A DNA stretch of 64,000 bases from Parasponia andersonii. Its lineage: Eukaryota; Streptophyta; Magnoliopsida; Rosales; Cannabaceae. Below, one piece after another: positions 27,961 to 40,500 of this stretch (the stretch's first letter is position 1; the number at the start of each line of letters is the position of its first letter). The notes under the pieces were generated by a model, which did no database searches, was not told where the DNA came from, and saw only the letters and a program-made list of their open reading frames with translations. The translations under genes were made by a program, and so were the position numbers. The stretch covers positions 564,829-628,828 of the forward strand of contig JXTB01000168.1 of assembly GCA_002914805.1 (NCBI GenBank), in the 5' to 3' direction.

Positions 27961-28418
27961 TATATTATGAAACGAAGCAAACATAAACATGTATAAATAA
28001 ATGATCCAGACCTATCATGGTAGGAGAACTTGGACTCTCCAAATCACTCAACCTATAATCTTCCTCTTTTGTAGATATAATATGGGGAAGAAAAATGTTC
28101 CAACAAGAAAGAAAAGTTTCTAATATACAAAAATATATAATAGATGAGCCAATCATGTGTTGAACCTCTGCTTCTCATCTTCATTGCTAAAGTATTACTT
28201 GCCCAGTTATACGCCAACAACGAGGTATATATAGCATGAAGGGTGGTGGCTTGCATTGGCAAGAGAACACATAAGATATCCATTCCTTCACATGAGCCAG
28301 CTAACAATTTCACCCGATTCCTCTTCTTGCTTGCAGATGTCAAATTTGTAAGAGAAAAGCCGTATTTATTCCAGAAGTTCTCAACAGAAATGGCCGTACT
28401 CTTACGATACATATTTCC

Positions 28419-31400
28419 TCAAATGGAAACTTCACCAACTTCTTGGTTGATTTTTTCAGCTTGGATCCTTGCCATCTGAAGACTCAGCATCTCATGCACT
28501 CTACCCTTCAACTGCAGAGCATGGCAAGTCAATGTTTGAACTCAGAAATTTTCAGGAAAGAATTAGGTCAACTATACAATATGAGGAAAGAAATTTCTAC
28601 GACACAGGCATTTTTGTTTTGAAGCTCTACACTGTAGTTTTGAACAAGACTGCATCAGACAAAGCATAAGGCTTCTGACTTAATTTTCGAAATTTCATGC
28701 ATGTATAAGTGAATAACGAACTGCAAATGCATTGTACAATGATGGTCATAAAGTCAGATACCACCACCTGAATAGAAACTACTATTAAAATAACAAAACA
28801 TTTCCAAGTATAAAATGGACAAGGAATGCAAGCATGGTACCACAACAAACCAATTTTTAAAAAATAAGTTTATTGTTACTGTTGTTATTATTAGCATTAT
28901 TTTCGTTTTTGGACCTTCAATGCCAAAGCTATATGAACCGGAAATGGAAAGATCCTTTGGTCAGCTGATAGATGGAAAAATGGTTTTATCACAAATTAAA
29001 TCTGGTGGATTACATTTTGGTTTTCTTGAGTCAGTTTATGGCAACTTCACTGCATTTTTCGGGCTTTAACTATCACATGGATTCTATAATATAGACATTG
29101 AGGTTTCAATTTGTTATTGCAAAATATACTTCCAAATTCCAAAGCCAAAACCAAGTCAGCTTACCTCATTCAGCCCTACTTCGTTTTTAACTGATACATG
29201 TATAGCCCCATCGGGTCCCAATTTGCGATACTTCGATAACTCATTATCATCTTCATCGACATCTTCTGTGACGAAGACCACAGGAGAATCTCTCAATAGA
29301 TCACATTTAGATACAACATCGAGCCACAGATGATCAGAGAATCTCTCTTTTATTTCTTTGTATATGATAAACTGCATAGGGAATAAGTTAAGGAAAACCA
29401 TAGTTTAGAGCAGAATCTTCTATATGAGCAAGTTGTCCAAGATATGTGTAATTGTTCTTGATTTTTTATGAAAACTAAAAGGTAAAAAATAATGAGAGAA
29501 AGTATCACATTCACAATATCCTCAATTCATCTCAAGAGAAACGAAATGGCACTACATATACCATTCACATGACTATCAAGACTCTGCCCAATGAAGTGTA
29601 AACTCTCGAAATTTCATTTTCTTTTCCAATGATGTGTAGAGGTTTATTATCCGATAAATCATATGTTGTGTTAAAGTGTTGAAGCCAATCAGCCACAGTT
29701 CTATCCCTCAACAGATAATGATATAGTACCTGATCAGAAGGAGAGGTCCCACATTCTCCGGAGAGATCATGAACATAAAGTATTGCAGTTGGCAGATGAG
29801 CAAGAACAGCAAGAGTTAACTTTTCTAAATTATTCCTGTCCTCTGCAGATTCAAACAAAAGACAGACGTGATAAGCAACGGAGAGAATAAGCAAAAATAT
29901 GCATGTAAAAGACAACACTCCTAGTATCAAGAGTCAAATACGCTGTTTGTATAGACTTGATACAAAACTTTGATAATAAAGGAGAATTATAAATAAAAAA
30001 TGGAAATGCCTTTTAAAGTTACAGAAACACTATTCACATGTAAATCAAATCCCGAGAAAACAACAAGTTTATACCGAGCAGCATGTTTAGTACACAAAAC
30101 ACTTGCCAATTTCTTACCATCACATCTCCTTAGCAAGCCAGGAGTATCTGTTACCTGCAATAAATATTTAAACTTAATTGTCAATGAAATGATAATCCAG
30201 TGAAATTAGAAATTTACATGATGAAGAAATTAACCTGGAAATGCTGGTAGTTTGACACAATATGACCCATTAGTATTCCTCTGGTGGTAAAAGGGTAGTT
30301 GCATATCTAAACCAAAGAAATAAGACAAAGACATTAAATACGATGTAAATAGGAAAGGCATTCAATATAATAATAGATACCCGAACTCACTAACTAATAC
30401 TAAATACAGACAAGACACTTCATACAGCTACTGAACAACACAGTTTACTACTAAAAAGACACCAAAAACACACCAGAGAACACTGTATTTATCAATGAAT
30501 GCATGCATACCTCAGGCTTCCCTGTAGAGAGCACACGAACCAGAGATGACTTTCCCACATTCGGAGCACCAACAAGACAAAGTGTTGGTGTTTCAAGATC
30601 AATTACTGGCATTGCTCGCAAAGTCTGCAAATACAATTTCTTTTAGCAACACAGTGGTAAAAATCTTACCAAAATCACAATTTTCATTCATTAAATTGCA
30701 CTTGTGTAATGTGATATGACAAATTGTGTCACATAAACCTAGGATTATTCATAATATGAAGATGAACTAATTAAGCTTATAAATTCTAAAATGCATGTGT
30801 CAATGCTATACTGCAAGGAGGATACCAATATCCAGTTTAAGAAGCACATAGAAAAAATCAGTTGGAAGAGAAGGAAAAAATAAATAAAAGACAAAAGAAA
30901 TAAATTTTAAAATTGGAAAAGAAAACTGAATTCTTTAAGTCACACACATATCAGAAAAAAAAAATTACCTTGGCAATGTTCAACAAATCATCAACAGCTT
31001 TCCCTTTTTGATTAAATGTCTCTTCAACTTTCTTTATACCCTATAGGTAATAACAAGCAGATTAAATAATGTCAAAGATCTTGAATAGACAATGTGGGAA
31101 AGATAAAACTACCTCAGTTAGTCGCTCCTCTGCTTCTCGCTTAGATACTGACTGCAATAATTATATGTATATTTTGTTAACAAACTATTATTTAATAATC
31201 AATAACGCACTCCCTATTGAATAACTTAAATTGTTCTTTAAAGATTGAAATAAACAGAAAAGAGCTGGATCACATATAAATGTAAAGGAAAATGAGTAGT
31301 TTCTAGATAAGAGAGATCCATGGAAGACTTAATAAATAAATATATTACTAGGAAAAAGCATAGATTGGACCAACAAGGAGTTGACTTCGTAATCTTATGG

Positions 31401-33767
31401 GATTTCCCTTGTCTTTGGAAGATATTTTACCTCCTTTTTATCCTTTTGTACTCCTTGAGATTATCTTGATAAAATATTTCTTTCGTTTTCTTACCAGAGA
31501 TCTGCAATAGCCACTAAAGCTTTTTGAAGTCTCATTGGTTTAAAAACATCCTCCTTTCCTTTTCGTTTCCTTTCTGCCTTAATAAATTTTTGAAAAAGTG
31601 AAGGAATAAATACTAACAGGTACAAAAATAAATAAATAAAGCAAATGAACTGCCATCTAGAAGAATATACATCTGATCATGGACAATTTACAAACAGGCA
31701 TTAAAAGCTCAAAGGTTTTAGAGGTGAATAATTACAGATACCAAAATATGAAGTCTAAATATAAAGCACAAACTTCTAAGAAAAGAGTCTAACTTTTTTT
31801 TTTTTTGGAAAGTGGGACTTAACTAATGACCTCAACTTATTATATAGAAAGAAAAATAACTCACACATCCTAGGAGTTCAACTCCTGACCTAATATCCAA
31901 TCCCCACTCCACCCCACCCACTGAGCTAGCCCAGTGGGAGGAAAAGAGTCTAACCTTGGCACAAAGAGAAGCATGCTCCTTTGCAACAGAGACCACTTTC
32001 TTCCTCAGAGTATCCACCTTGCCCAATACCTATAAATAATAAATTACAGAAGGCTTATCACCACAGAATGACTGAAATAAGTGTTATAACAATGATCTGC
32101 ATGAATGGTATGTTGACCATGAGTTGCCTGTTGTTTACCTCTTCATAATTTCCATCGCCAAGAGTCAATTCAACAAGAGATCGCTCATAAGGATGAAGAG
32201 TACTTCTCTTTGGAAAATTCTCCAAGTAAGTCCTCAAAGGAACAGCAAGTTCCTGAAGATGGAGACAGAAAGCTATATGTCAGACTTGAACAGATTCCTT
32301 TCCCCCTTCCTGCCTCTTACTCTCCACACCAACCACCAATATATACATGTAAGACAGAATAAATTGTTCAGGGGATATAATAGTTAGTGATTTTTGCTAA
32401 AGATAATTTATTTTATTAATAACAACTAGAAGTTAAGAACATACTTTTATTTTATTAATAACAACTAGAAGTTAAGAACATACTTTCATCAGCGCATCAA
32501 GCTGCTTTGCACCTCTATTTCTCTCTCGTTTTGCAATATTGGCAATGCCTGTGATATTAACAAGCAAACTTCAATATTAGGAACAGGAGCTATAAACAGA
32601 GTTCCATCTAATTCCCATATCAAGCAGTGCTTGTGTCTACATGAAACGTAAAACAAACCACCCATAACAATCACCCTTAGTTGGAGAAACTCTCTTGGCC
32701 TTTTTTATCGCTGAATAAAGGATATCAACAGATGGCATCACCATGGGCAGCTTTTGAAACGCACCTATTCTTTGGAGCTTCTCGGATGATTTTTCCTAAA
32801 TTAAGACCAATAGAACCACAAAAACTCACATATTTATTTTATAATTCATTAAGGAATGGCAACAAAAAAGGACTGTGAATAGACAATGGTTCAAACCACG
32901 GGAGAAAATTACAAAAAATTGAAGATAATCCCCCCCCCCCTCTTTTTTTCATAATTTTTGTGAAAATAGTTCATTATTGATTATCTCTTCTCCTGAAACT
33001 TTGTTTTGTTTCATACTATCTTCTTTTATATTCATTTGATTTCTCATATACTTTTCAAGTTATTCTTGGAAATAAGAAGGAACAAGTAGAGGAAAAAAAT
33101 ACCTTTTCTTTCCTTCCTTTCTCAATTTCGATTGTTGGTACATAGCTTGCTTTGCCATTGACACCTTCATACGAGATAGTTTGCATGCTCTTGCACGAGC
33201 AGGGTGGTGGATAAAATTTGGCACCAGGTGTCGCATATAACCCTGCATTTGGAGGTGTATATTGGCAATCAGCAAATGGAGCATTGTTTCAGCAATAAGT
33301 TAAAAAATCTAATCACCAATTCACCATTAACAACGCAAAAAAACCAAAACCCAAAGCTTACAAAGGATTCAGGAAAAGAGTAACTAGGATATAACACATT
33401 TTCCATAACAAGGCACCTAAGAAACCAAACTTGGTATAGACTGATTCAGTTCAGGACTCTCTTTCTCTCAAATCATGTTTCAGAAACGAATGCAAATACA
33501 AACCATGTTCTCTTTTCCAAACAACAAGAGCCGAAATTACAAAATTTTAGTTGGAGACCAGCAAAACGTAATCTGGGCCATATCCTTACTGATAGATAAA
33601 CATTCAAAACCAATACTTAGTGTAAGAAAGTTTGATGTTTTCTCTTCTAATTCTTGTAAAGAGAACACCATGACGGAGGGAAAACCTTGGGAAAGTCTTG
33701 AGCTTTGGAGAAGTATTCTGCTTGGGGGTGTCTGCCATAACTGAAAGAGACTGGAAGCCCTGTTCAT
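28419..33767 (-). CDS. PDE318: PDE318-like organellar GTPase (NOG1/OBG family)
   Basis: Fourteen coding exons: 33767-33686, 33242-33103, 32795-32675, 32548-32484, 32252-32139, 32029-31955, 31151-31113, 31040-30969, 30624-30511, 30306-30235, 30154-30118, 29842-29730, 29371-29165, 28511-28419; 1344 nt, 447 residues, all phases close. GTPase motifs: G1 GAPNVGKS (255-262), G2-region NYPFTTRGI, G3 DTPG (301-304), G4 SKCD (369-372). The NOG1-type N-terminal block includes KLPMVMPSVDIL and PTKGIANIAKRERNRG. It matches Arabidopsis PDE318 (pigment defective 318) in order and length as I recall it; a role in organelle ribosome assembly is inferred. The N-terminus MNRASSLFQLWQTPPSRILL looks like a transit peptide. 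An ATG at 33738 in another frame was rejected because only the chosen frame meets exon 2 in phase. Two introns have duplicated 5' splice sites. Confidence 0.92.
31794..31940 (-). mobile_element. tRNA-derived SINE in a PDE318 intron
   Basis: Read on the minus strand, a 147-bp element begins CTCCCACTGGGCTAGCTCAG, where TAGCTCAGTGG matches the pol III box A. A degenerate box B (GGAGTTGAACTCC) follows about 40 nt later, and the element ends in a poly-A tail. It is flanked by perfect 14-bp target-site duplications (plus-strand GAAAAGAGTCTAAC at 31780-31793 and 31941-31954). The second duplication abuts exon 6 and contains its splice donor. The perfect duplication implies a young insertion. Confidence 0.85.
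32408..32485. repeat. 39-bp tandem duplication over a 5' splice site
   Basis: Copies 32408-32446 and 32447-32485 (core TTTATTAATAACAACTAGAA). The right copy includes the donor of PDE318 exon 4 (GTATGTTC on the minus strand); the left copy repeats GTATGTTC 39 nt further into the intron. Confidence 0.92.
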
Positions 33768-34351
33768 CCTCTCTCTCTCTAGCTGCTGGGACTATTTGAA
33801 GAAGAAATTAAGGAACGGTTTAAGGGTTTTTTGGCTTTCTGAAAAGGGTTTATGGCTTTCCCTTCTGTTTTACAGTTTGGAACGGATAACACACTTCGGA
33901 ACTCGTTCCTCTTAACTGAGTCAGCCACTGAGTCACCCTCAGTAAGATTTGCAGACGGCTACCAGACTACCGTACCAGTACCACCCTTCCATCTCGCAAC
34001 TCCCAAGTAGTTCCAAATCTCTAGACATATGTCGTTTGCTCATTAAAATAACAACAAAACTACTTGTCGTTTCTCCGTTTTCTCTCTCACTGGATATGTC
34101 AGGTTCTAACTTCCAACAAACATAAGTAGGTGGTTAACTGCGCACGGACAGTCACAGCCCCATATAGAAGGAGGGATCAGCATATTCTAAAGGACCAGTT
34201 AATTTTTAAGAGAGAAAGAGAGAGAGCTTATCTTCCAACAAACATAAGTAGGTGGCTAACTGCGCACGGACAGTCACAGCCCCATATAGAAGGAGGGATC
34301 AGCATATTCTAGAGGACCAGTCAATTTTTAAGAGAGAGAGAGAGAGAGAGA

Positions 34352-34389
<38 letters not shown>

Positions 34390-34462
34390 TATATAGGCAC
34401 CTATATGTTATATGTCCATGTACATATCTCACTTTACAATCACATAAGTCGTATTCTTTACT
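33768..34462. promoter_or_regulatory. Bidirectional promoter region, PDE318-like/SGPP-like
   Basis: The 695-bp gap between two head-to-head start codons. It contains a 122-bp tandem duplication followed by (GA)n and (TA)n repeats on the SGPP side. Shared or coupled transcription is inferred from spacing only; no specific element was assigned. Confidence 0.6.
34110..34353. repeat. 122-bp tandem duplication in a shared promoter
   Basis: Copies start at 34110 and 34232 (CTTCCAACAAACATAAGTAG), with only a handful of differences. Each contains AACTGCGCACGGACAGTCAC and ends in an AGAGAGAG run. A (TA)n tract follows at about 34357-34385. Confidence 0.95.
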
Positions 34463-36714
34463 ATGGTAGCTCTTGCTTCTCTTCAGCATCCTCATCGTCT
34501 CCTCTCCTATGACGATTTCCCCAATACCCATTTGGGCAAAACCATGTTTTATGAACCAAACCTCGGGAAATCTGCTTCTACCACTCTTCCTCGAATGTCC
34601 ATTTCATCAAAATCCAACCCCATTCATGGGTATTTTCCTTTTCTTTTGAATTCTCTCTTTTTCTTTTTCATTTTGTTGAAGGTATTAAAAAACAAAAGTG
34701 CATGTTTGAACTGTTTGGTTAGTACTTAACATGACAGAAATGGTTGAGTTGGCATGATTAGTGTTTGATATTGGTGGTTTTGTTGTTTGATGGCAGGACA
34801 AGTTCTCTAGCTTTTCTTGCTCCTCTTGAGGCAATTCTATTTGATATTGATGGGACATTGTGTGATTCAGATCCCCAACATTATCTTGCTTTTCGTCAAA
34901 TGCTTCAAGAAGTATCTTTCTCTATCTCGCTATAGATACATAATGCATGAGTGTATCATATTATATACTAACAAGATGGTAAAAAGTGCAGATAGGCTTC
35001 AACGGTGGAGTTCCCATCGCCGAGGAGTACTTTATTAAAAATATTAGTGGGAAGCATAATGCGGAGCTCTGCAGAGTGCTTCTTCCTGATTGGGATATTG
35101 AGAGAGCAAGAAAATTTATGGAAGATAAGGAAGGTTTGTTCCGGAGGTAACTTCTTAATATTACAAAGTTACTTATTCATCTTTTCATATGTGTATAGTA
35201 CAAGAAATTGTCTAGTGTTTCTTCCTCTTCATCTTTTCAACTTCATGTGGTAATCATATGAAACAGACAAAAAGATATGACTAAATATTTGTACGAGACT
35301 CAGCAGCAAAGTCAACAGCTCCGTTTGCTTTTACAGCAACTTTGTCTAACCAACTGTATGAGCTCCAGAGTGATCACATCTTTGTGCCAGTGAAAAAAAA
35401 AAGCACACTTCTAGAAAAGCATTCCCCTAAAGTCTTTAGTCTCGGGGTTGGGCCTGTGAACAAAGTACCACATTGGCAAGAAATACGAATCATAATGGAA
35501 TTTTTAAGGATTTGGGTGCGTTTGGTGTATAATTTGAATCTTATTCTTCAAACTCAGAAATAGTTTTTATGTAGAAAGTCGAAAGGATAAATGTTTTTTT
35601 CTTCTAACTCTATATATGAAAGTTGTTTGTAGATTTGAAGAATAGGATTCAAATTTTATATATGAAAGTTGTTTGTAGATTTGAAGAATAGGATTTAAAT
35701 CCTATACCAAACGCACACACACCCTGGGTAACTTTGCTCAATTGATTAACCTTTGAGATGAAATCTCGAGTCCTGATACTCGGTTATAAGCAAGCACTGT
35801 GTCTACTTCTTTATCTCATATCTGCTGCCACTGCCAATATATGCTTTGAATATTGAATGAGTTTCTATCCTTCTTTCATAAGTGGCTGGGGCTACTGCTA
35901 AAAGACCTTATACCATTTTACCTTCTTTCTTGAATAATACGCTGTCTAAACATCCGAAATATCTTATGATATCTTGGAGAGATGTGTTTGTAATTCTGAT
36001 CTCGATTCTTATTCTTCTAACTTTCTTCATTTTTATATAGGATCCCCTTTTATCTTTATTTTCAGTTCAAGGGTCCAGCAGCTTTTCTAAATGTCAGGGT
36101 GGAAAATATTTCCAATCCATCAGTTTTATCTTTATGCCAATGAATTAGACGTGTTCTAACCCAGAACTTACTGAGTGTGTCCACACAGATTGGCAGCTGA
36201 GCAACTAAAACCAGTGAAGGGCTTACATTACTTGTGCAAATGGATAGATGAACGCGGCTTAAAACGAGCTGCGGTGACAAATGCTCCGAGACCAAACGTC
36301 GATCTCATAATATCAATGCTCAACCTTTCGAGTTTCTTCAAAATTATTGTCCTCGGAAATGAATGTGAGCGAGCTAAACCATTTCCTGATCCATATCTGA
36401 AGGGTCTTCAAGCACTTGAGGTGTCACATGAGCACACATTTGTTTTTGAGGTTTCAACTCTAGAACTGTTTGCCTTGCGTTAAAACCAAATTTTGCTTAT
36501 CAAAACTCTGATATACTTCTCATCTTTCCTCTTGTTTCGGTTTTTGCTTGTTAAGGACTCTGCTTCAGGAGTGAAAGCTGGGGTAGCAGCTGGGATGCCA
36601 GTAGTCGGTTTAGGCACCAGAAACCCTGAAAAATCACTGTTAGATGCCGGAGCCTCCTTTGTTATCAAAGATTTTGATGACCCAAAACTGTGGACTGCAT
36701 TGGAAGAATTTTGA
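34463..36714 (+). CDS. SGPP: HAD-family sugar-phosphate phosphatase (SGPP type)
   Basis: Five exons: 34463-34629, 34797-34911, 34992-35146, 36189-36450, 36556-36714; 858 nt, 285 residues. HAD motifs are intact: motif I DIDGT at residues 72-76 (nucleophile D72), motif II threonine in AAVTNAPRPN (T176), motif III lysine in ERAKPFPDP (K209), motif IV FEDSASGVKAGVAAG (D234). The cap region reads NISGKHNAELCRVLLPDWD. It most resembles Arabidopsis SGPP (At2g38740), a broad-specificity sugar-phosphate phosphatase. The about 55-residue N-terminal extension (MVALASLQHPHRLLSYDDF) may be a transit peptide, or translation may start at a later methionine; plastid location is only inferred. The exon 3-4 intron carries a MITE. 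Substrate cannot be read from sequence. Confidence 0.9.
35514..35724. mobile_element. MITE with GGGTG...CGTTTGGT terminal inverted repeats
   Basis: The left end GGGTGCGTTTGGTGTATAAT and the reverse complement of the right end (GGGTGTGTGTGCGTTTGGTA) match apart from an extra TG-repeat. The inverted repeat extends inward through TTGAATCTTATTCTTCAAA. The element is 211 bp, non-coding, in the SGPP intron. Inside it a 46-bp unit (35611 and 35657) is tandemly duplicated. The ends resemble PIF/Harbinger-type MITEs, but I could not find a clean target duplication. Confidence 0.7.
35730..35830 (+). mobile_element. Possible tRNA-derived SINE remnant
   Basis: TTGCTCAATTGATTAA followed about 20 nt later by CTCGAGTCCTGATACTCGG resembles box A and box B of a tRNA-derived SINE. 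It adjoins the MITE. No poly-A tail or target duplication was identified. Confidence 0.25.
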
Positions 36715-37558
36715 GAGCAAACACAAGAGGTCACCACTCACCAAAATTGCAACTTTGAGAAACATCTACAGTAGAAGCATCAGGGGATTATACTAGGAAA
36801 GTTCCTTCTATGATTCGTTTGGTACAGATTTTTTTATCATTCGAATGGAATCAATCAATCCACAAGTAGATATCAAATTATTTTGTTGCTGCTTTGCACT
36901 TTAAAATCAAAAGCCTATATGACCTTAACCTTAAAACATAACTTGAAGAAATTGTCATAATTTTGTACTGTATAAAGTTGCGAAGATCCTCGAGGCTATG
37001 GTGCCGGGGAATTGATTTTACACAACAAAATAAACAAATAAATAATAAATAAATAAATGGGAAGCTTCGAGTTAAACTTGAGACTCATTCTCGGCACGAA
37101 TCTTATTTCTTTATTTAACCAATTCGTAGGTTTCAAATAGATTAAACTCGTGTTTTTTTTTCCCCCCCAAAGAATAACCAACAGCAAAGCCCAAAAGACG
37201 GGATAACATAAGATAAAGAGACAGAGCAAAATACTAAAATATATCTATCTACCATGTTACATCGAGAAACCACAAGATCAATACGTTTTACAGATGTACA
37301 TTAGGCTCAAGTGACATATGGTAACAAATCCATCAAACACTAAGAAGAATACAGCATCGCGTCCCAAAAGCATGAGACATTGCCCAACAACGAAAAAAAT
37401 ATCAAGATTACCATATACTGTAAAAAGAAAAATAAAAATAGAGCATATACTCGAAAGAATATCAACGTCCAATAAGCCAACGAACTCGGAAGAATCTGGA
37501 AGAGGGGAATATCCATAGTAGAAACTATAATACAAAAGCTCTCCATGAACTAATCACT
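36715..37558. other. Tail-to-tail spacer, 3' UTRs
   Basis: Contains the 3' UTRs of the SGPP-like gene (+) and the dynamin gene (-). AATAA-rich near 37020-37055. No other gene was recognised. Confidence 0.6.
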
Positions 37559-40500
37559 CTAGCGGGCCCATGATACCGAGTCAATCTCATCTCTAGCTGT
37601 CTTGTACAACTCGAGCCTCTTTGCACATTGTTGCCTCCTCTCCATCAATGCTGGATCTTCGTCTAACAGTTGGGACAGCTGCTTAACCTGTGACACATGT
37701 CAAAATCTCAGATTAGCATTAAGAAAAACTCGAATAGTATTACAAAGTACGAGACAATTACATTGAACTCAGATACTATTACAAAGTACGAGACAACGAC
37801 ATTGGCATGCTGGATAATCTTTCAATCTGCTATGCATTCGAAGGCTGTACGATAGACATAGAAGGAGTACCTCTTTCTTCCCTATTTGTGTGTAGAAGTA
37901 ATTTAGCAAGTTCTGTTTAGCTTCCCTAACTTGACAATGCACCACAGCTTTAGGAATCGTGTTCCTCAGTGTCTCTGACACCATTCCCACATAAGAGGAC
38001 ACATTTGACCCGATTCTTCTGAAGTGGCCCTCCGAGTACCGGTCAGCGGTCGAGGCTGCTGCTGGATTTTGCCCTTTTTCCACTTCTTGTGGAAGTTTCC
38101 GGAAGAAATCCACAGTCAAATATGATGCTTCCATGTCAACCAATCGCACTACTGCCCTTCTACTGTCTTCACGAAACTTTTCCAAGGCCTCGTTAGAAGC
38201 AGCAGCTATTTCAGCTTGAAGAGTTGGAAAGCGCTTTAACTCCTGTTGGTGAGAAACATTAAAATAAATCCTGTGTAGAAAAAGAACACATTTTCTTTCT
38301 TTCGTTCTTATGGCTACAGAAATGAAACTGAGGAATCCTTTTTAAACAGAACAGCTACCAAATACTTTCCCTGAATTTACCTGAGTTTCTCCTACTGACT
38401 TCCTCACAAGTTCTTTCAACACGAAGTGAACCTACACAACAATCTCTGAGTCAAGAGGATGAATATTTTCCAATCATTCTTTGAGAATTTCCAGAAAAAA
38501 TGAAGCGACGACTACTTACAGCATCCACGGAAGCTTCAGCTGGGCCTCTAAAATAGTTAAGTGAAGACTCAATTAGGCGCCTATAACCTTGCTCAGGAGC
38601 AATTAGATGTGGCTGATAACCATCTGCCTCAGAAACAACTTTCCTTACGTTCTGCAGAGAAAGATGCCGATCAAACGGAAGCTTTCTCAAAGCAGCAGGA
38701 AGCTGGTTGTCAAAGACGCCATAAATTCGGTCACCTCCAGGCCGCCTAAGAAAACAAAGGTTCATAAAAGAAAAATATTAGACAGACAGAAAATCATTTA
38801 AGTCAAGAAAAAATAACAATAATAATGAAATAAAGCAAGGTTGAAAATCAAATTCTCTTAAAAATTTAAATTCCAAAAATTAAGCTCTCAAAGGTAAACT
38901 GGTAATCTAAGGTTGAAAAACTTGATAAATGTTTTGTTTACCCTCCATCCAAGTGCTCTTTGAAAATCCGGTCAAATGCACGGCAAAGTTCCAAGACAGT
39001 GTACAGTTGAGCCTAAAAAATATGACATGTTAGTTAAGCACAGCTGTGCAGAAGAAATATTAAATTATTCAATGAACAATATTTAAAAAAAATAATAAAA
39101 ATAACCACTCACCCCAGCATCAACAGCTATAGGCCTACCCAGATGGTCCAGCTCAGATTCAAGTTCATCAATGCTTTTGTTAATCAAAGATGTGATGCTA
39201 GGAATCCTGGCTCTAATTACAGTCTCCAGATGCTACAAACAAGATTATACAGTCAGCATGACATCTTATACAAGAATACATAATAGCTCTTGATCCTTCA
39301 TGATAATAAATAATATATAAATAAACAACACCTTCGAGAGAAGTTTTGCGAGATATTCGGAACCCATTTTACTAGCCAAGTGCCCATAGTCAGGACTGGT
39401 TGCAAAGTACTCACGCTCCTTGCGCCTTGCGATAATCATGTCAACATTTTTATTAATGTCAGCTTGTGAACGATTCACAATTCCAACCCAAGGATGTTGC
39501 AGCCTATAAGATCTTCCTTCAAGAACCTTCATTACAAATAAAATAGTGTATGAAACGCAAATATCGTTTTCAGAATTTCTACCAGATGACGTCAGAGAAA
39601 TAAAATATACAGACACAGGGTTAAACACATAGAAGACTCTTTTCATAGCTGACTCATATTAGAAACAAAAAGAAGACTCTTTACATAATTGACAGTTGTA
39701 CTAGGCTAATTTTTCTTTTTTTTATTTTTATTTTTTGGCCAGAAACAAAGCCTAAATACTTGCTAGGTAACTTTACATACAAAATAAAGACGAAAGAAGT
39801 CAAGGACTAACGATAAAATACAGCCTGTAGTCAAAAGAATATGTGCACCCTAGAGAGACAGATCACCAAAGCAACAGACTTACATCCAAAGCATTAGTTC
39901 CTTTGTCCATCAAATCAAGCTTTGTCAGTACTCCAAAAGTCCGTTCACCTGTGGCAGTTATGTTATAAACAGGATTTTTTAAGACTAAACAAAGTACCAA
40001 GACATGGTTGGCAAAACAATTGGCTAAAAAAAAAAAAAAAAAAAAGTATACCTGAGGGATCCACTTCCCTAGAGAGTTTGATTGCATCAGATGTTGCTAT
40101 ATCCTGATTGGCCGGAGAAATTGCTAAAATGATTGAATTAGGCTACAAAAGCAAAAACTCATATATTAGGACACAAATAATGTGCATTAAAAGAATCATA
40201 GTTGAGATGAAATATCTAGGAAGGCTGTTAACTCTATCAAACTCATTTAACTTGAGGAATTTTAAGACTGATAAACGTAAGATTCACTTGAATTCAAGAA
40301 AAACACTAGTCAACATAACAATTCCTTAAAAATGTAGCTGTCCCAAGTTTACACGTGAACATCATTGGCTAATGCTTTCCAACGTGTACATGTTAACAAC
40401 ATTGGCCAATTCCCTTATAGTTCATATGCATATTGCAAGACACATCTTATCAAGGGAAAACAATAATAACAACAAAGATTTACTAATCATTCACGACCAG

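Larger units (their letters stand above)
27316..28418. other. Tail-to-tail spacer with tandem duplications
   Basis: Contains the 3' UTRs of PIG-P (+) and the PDE318-like gene (-) and two separate tandem duplications. No gene was seen. Confidence 0.6.

Noticed and set aside
33580-33738. Alternative start MADTPKQNTS for the PDE318-like gene
   Set aside because: Its frame does not meet exon 2 in phase at any good donor, whereas the MNRASS frame does at CAAG|GTTTTC.
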